From: an uncultured Pelagibacteraceae bacterium
Lineage (GTDB): Bacteria > Pseudomonadota > Alphaproteobacteria > Pelagibacterales > Pelagibacteraceae
Direction of reading: 5' to 3'
Length of the DNA stretch: 64,000 nucleotides
Assembly (NCBI GenBank): GCA_902552805.1
Contig: CACDIC010000004.1
Location: 1-64,000, forward strand
Positions 63,418 through 64,000 of the stretch are shown here, piece after piece. Position 1 is the stretch's first letter. Every line of letters starts with the position of its first letter. The position numbers were made by a program, and so were the translations under genes. The notes beneath the pieces were generated by a model that did no database searches, was not told the DNA's origin, and was given only the letters and a program-made list of their open reading frames with translations.

Positions 63418-64000
63418 ATGAAAAAAGAACTAACAGATCTATTTAAAAATTCAGAAATATCTGAAGCTCAAAATTTTAATAGTATCAAGATCTCACTAGC
63501 TAGCCCAGAGAAAATAAAATCTTGGACCTATGGTGAAATTAAAAAACCAGAAACTATTAATTACAGAACTTTTAGACCAGAGAAAGATGGCCTTTTCTGT
63601 GCAAGAATATTTGGTCCAATTAAAGATTATGAGTGTTTGTGTGGAAAATATAAAAGAATGAAATTTAGAGGCATCATCTGTGAAAAATGTGGTGTTGAGG
63701 TGACAAAATCAAATGTTCGAAGAGAACGAATGGGTCATATTAATTTAGCAACACCAGTTGCACATATATGGTTTCTAAAATCACTACCAAGTAGAATAGC
63801 ACTTGCTGTGGATATGAAGCTTAAAGAAGTCGAAAGAGTTTTGTATTTTGAAAATTTTATTGTCATTGAGCCAGGTTTAACAGGTCTGCAAAAAAATCAG
63901 CTTTTAAATGAAGAGGAACTAGCAAAATATCAAGATGAATATGGTGAGGAGGCTTTTACAGCTGGAATTGGAGCTGAAGCAGTTCTGGAAATGCTTAAAA
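63418..64000 (+). CDS. rpoC: DNA-directed RNA polymerase beta' subunit, N-terminal part (cut by window end)
   Basis: 194 codons visible from ATG 63418 to the window edge without a stop. [20 protein letters not shown] and [21 protein letters not shown] are the conserved start; the zinc ribbon is formed by [15 protein letters not shown] and [10 protein letters not shown] (four Cys), followed by [19 protein letters not shown]. Catalytic NADFDGD lies beyond the window. Confidence 0.97.
   Translation, partial: MKKELTDLFKNSEISEAQNFNSIKISLASPEKIKSWTYGEIKKPETINYRTFRPEKDGLFCARIFGPIKDYECLCGKYKRMKFRGIICEKCGVEVTKSNVRRERMGHINLATPVAHIWFLKSLPSRIALAVDMKLKEVERVLYFENFIVIEPGLTGLQKNQLLNEEELAKYQDEYGEEAFTAGIGAEAVLEMLK

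Overview
The window looks like a piece of a SAR11 (Candidatus Pelagibacter-type, Alphaproteobacteria) chromosome. It is very AT-rich, genes are packed with ATGA or TAATG overlaps or gaps of a few bases, Shine-Dalgarno sequences are often weak, and the gene content fits: NH3-dependent nadE, class II DAHP synthase, citramalate synthase, three-part PurS/PurQ/PurL, and a tRNA-Tyr/tRNA-Gly/tuf/tRNA-Trp/secE/nusG/rplKAJL/rpoBC block. The taxonomic call is an inference from protein recognition and base composition; no search was run.

Layout. 1-24.8 kb is mostly core metabolism: end of nrdA and nrdB; a methylcitrate operon (prpD-prpB-prpC); gph; an acetyltransferase-only GlmU; glmS; class II DAHP synthase; nadE; cysS; cimA; a TrmJ-like methylase; rpsD; then on the minus strand sfsA, map and the purine genes purB-purC-purS-purQ-purL with bolA and grxD. 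Single accessory genes (two FkbM methyltransferases and a sulfotransferase) sit between these. 24.8-29.7 kb holds cell-surface type genes (Gfo/Idh oxidoreductase, GT2 glycosyltransferase, zinc-ribbon C-methyltransferase, polytopic membrane protein). 29.7-38.5 kb is a coherent locus for a compatible solute, most likely glucosylglycerate: GH13 phosphorylase, GT81 synthase, HAD phosphatase and ABC ATPase on minus; binding protein and two unusual permeases on plus. 38.6-42.1 kb encodes a large sugar-phosphate cyclase paired with a DUF6492-type glycosyltransferase, plus small membrane proteins. 42.3-44.4 kb is an autotransporter with a five-repeat propeller-like passenger.

44.4-53.2 kb is a hypervariable island assembled around tRNA-Leu(UAA). 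It starts with a tight cassette: acyltransferase-like protein, an asparagine-synthetase homologue lacking the glutaminase cysteine, a complete AsnB homologue, an acyl carrier protein and a DUF2334-type deacetylase. Then follow a 5' half of tRNA-Leu, a methyltransferase, two small envelope proteins, the intact tRNA-Leu, a PD-(D/E)XK nuclease and a 3' half of tRNA-Leu. The two halves share a 9-bp core in the anticodon loop. The promoter in front of the intact tRNA is duplicated at the left end of the island. Tandem 10-11 bp repeats of four different sequences mark the internal joints. This is best read as successive site-specific insertions from both sides of one tRNA anticodon loop, with no integrase gene left in the window.

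53.2-64 kb returns to core: nadK, tRNA-Thr, an RlmB-like methylase, tRNA-Tyr, tRNA-Gly, tuf, tRNA-Trp, secE, nusG, rplK, rplA, rplJ, rplL, rpoB and the start of rpoC.

The best candidates for something undescribed are the double-AsnB/ACP/deacetylase cassette, the bidirectional tRNA-Leu island architecture with its tandem repeat doublets, and the cyclase/glycosyltransferase pair.
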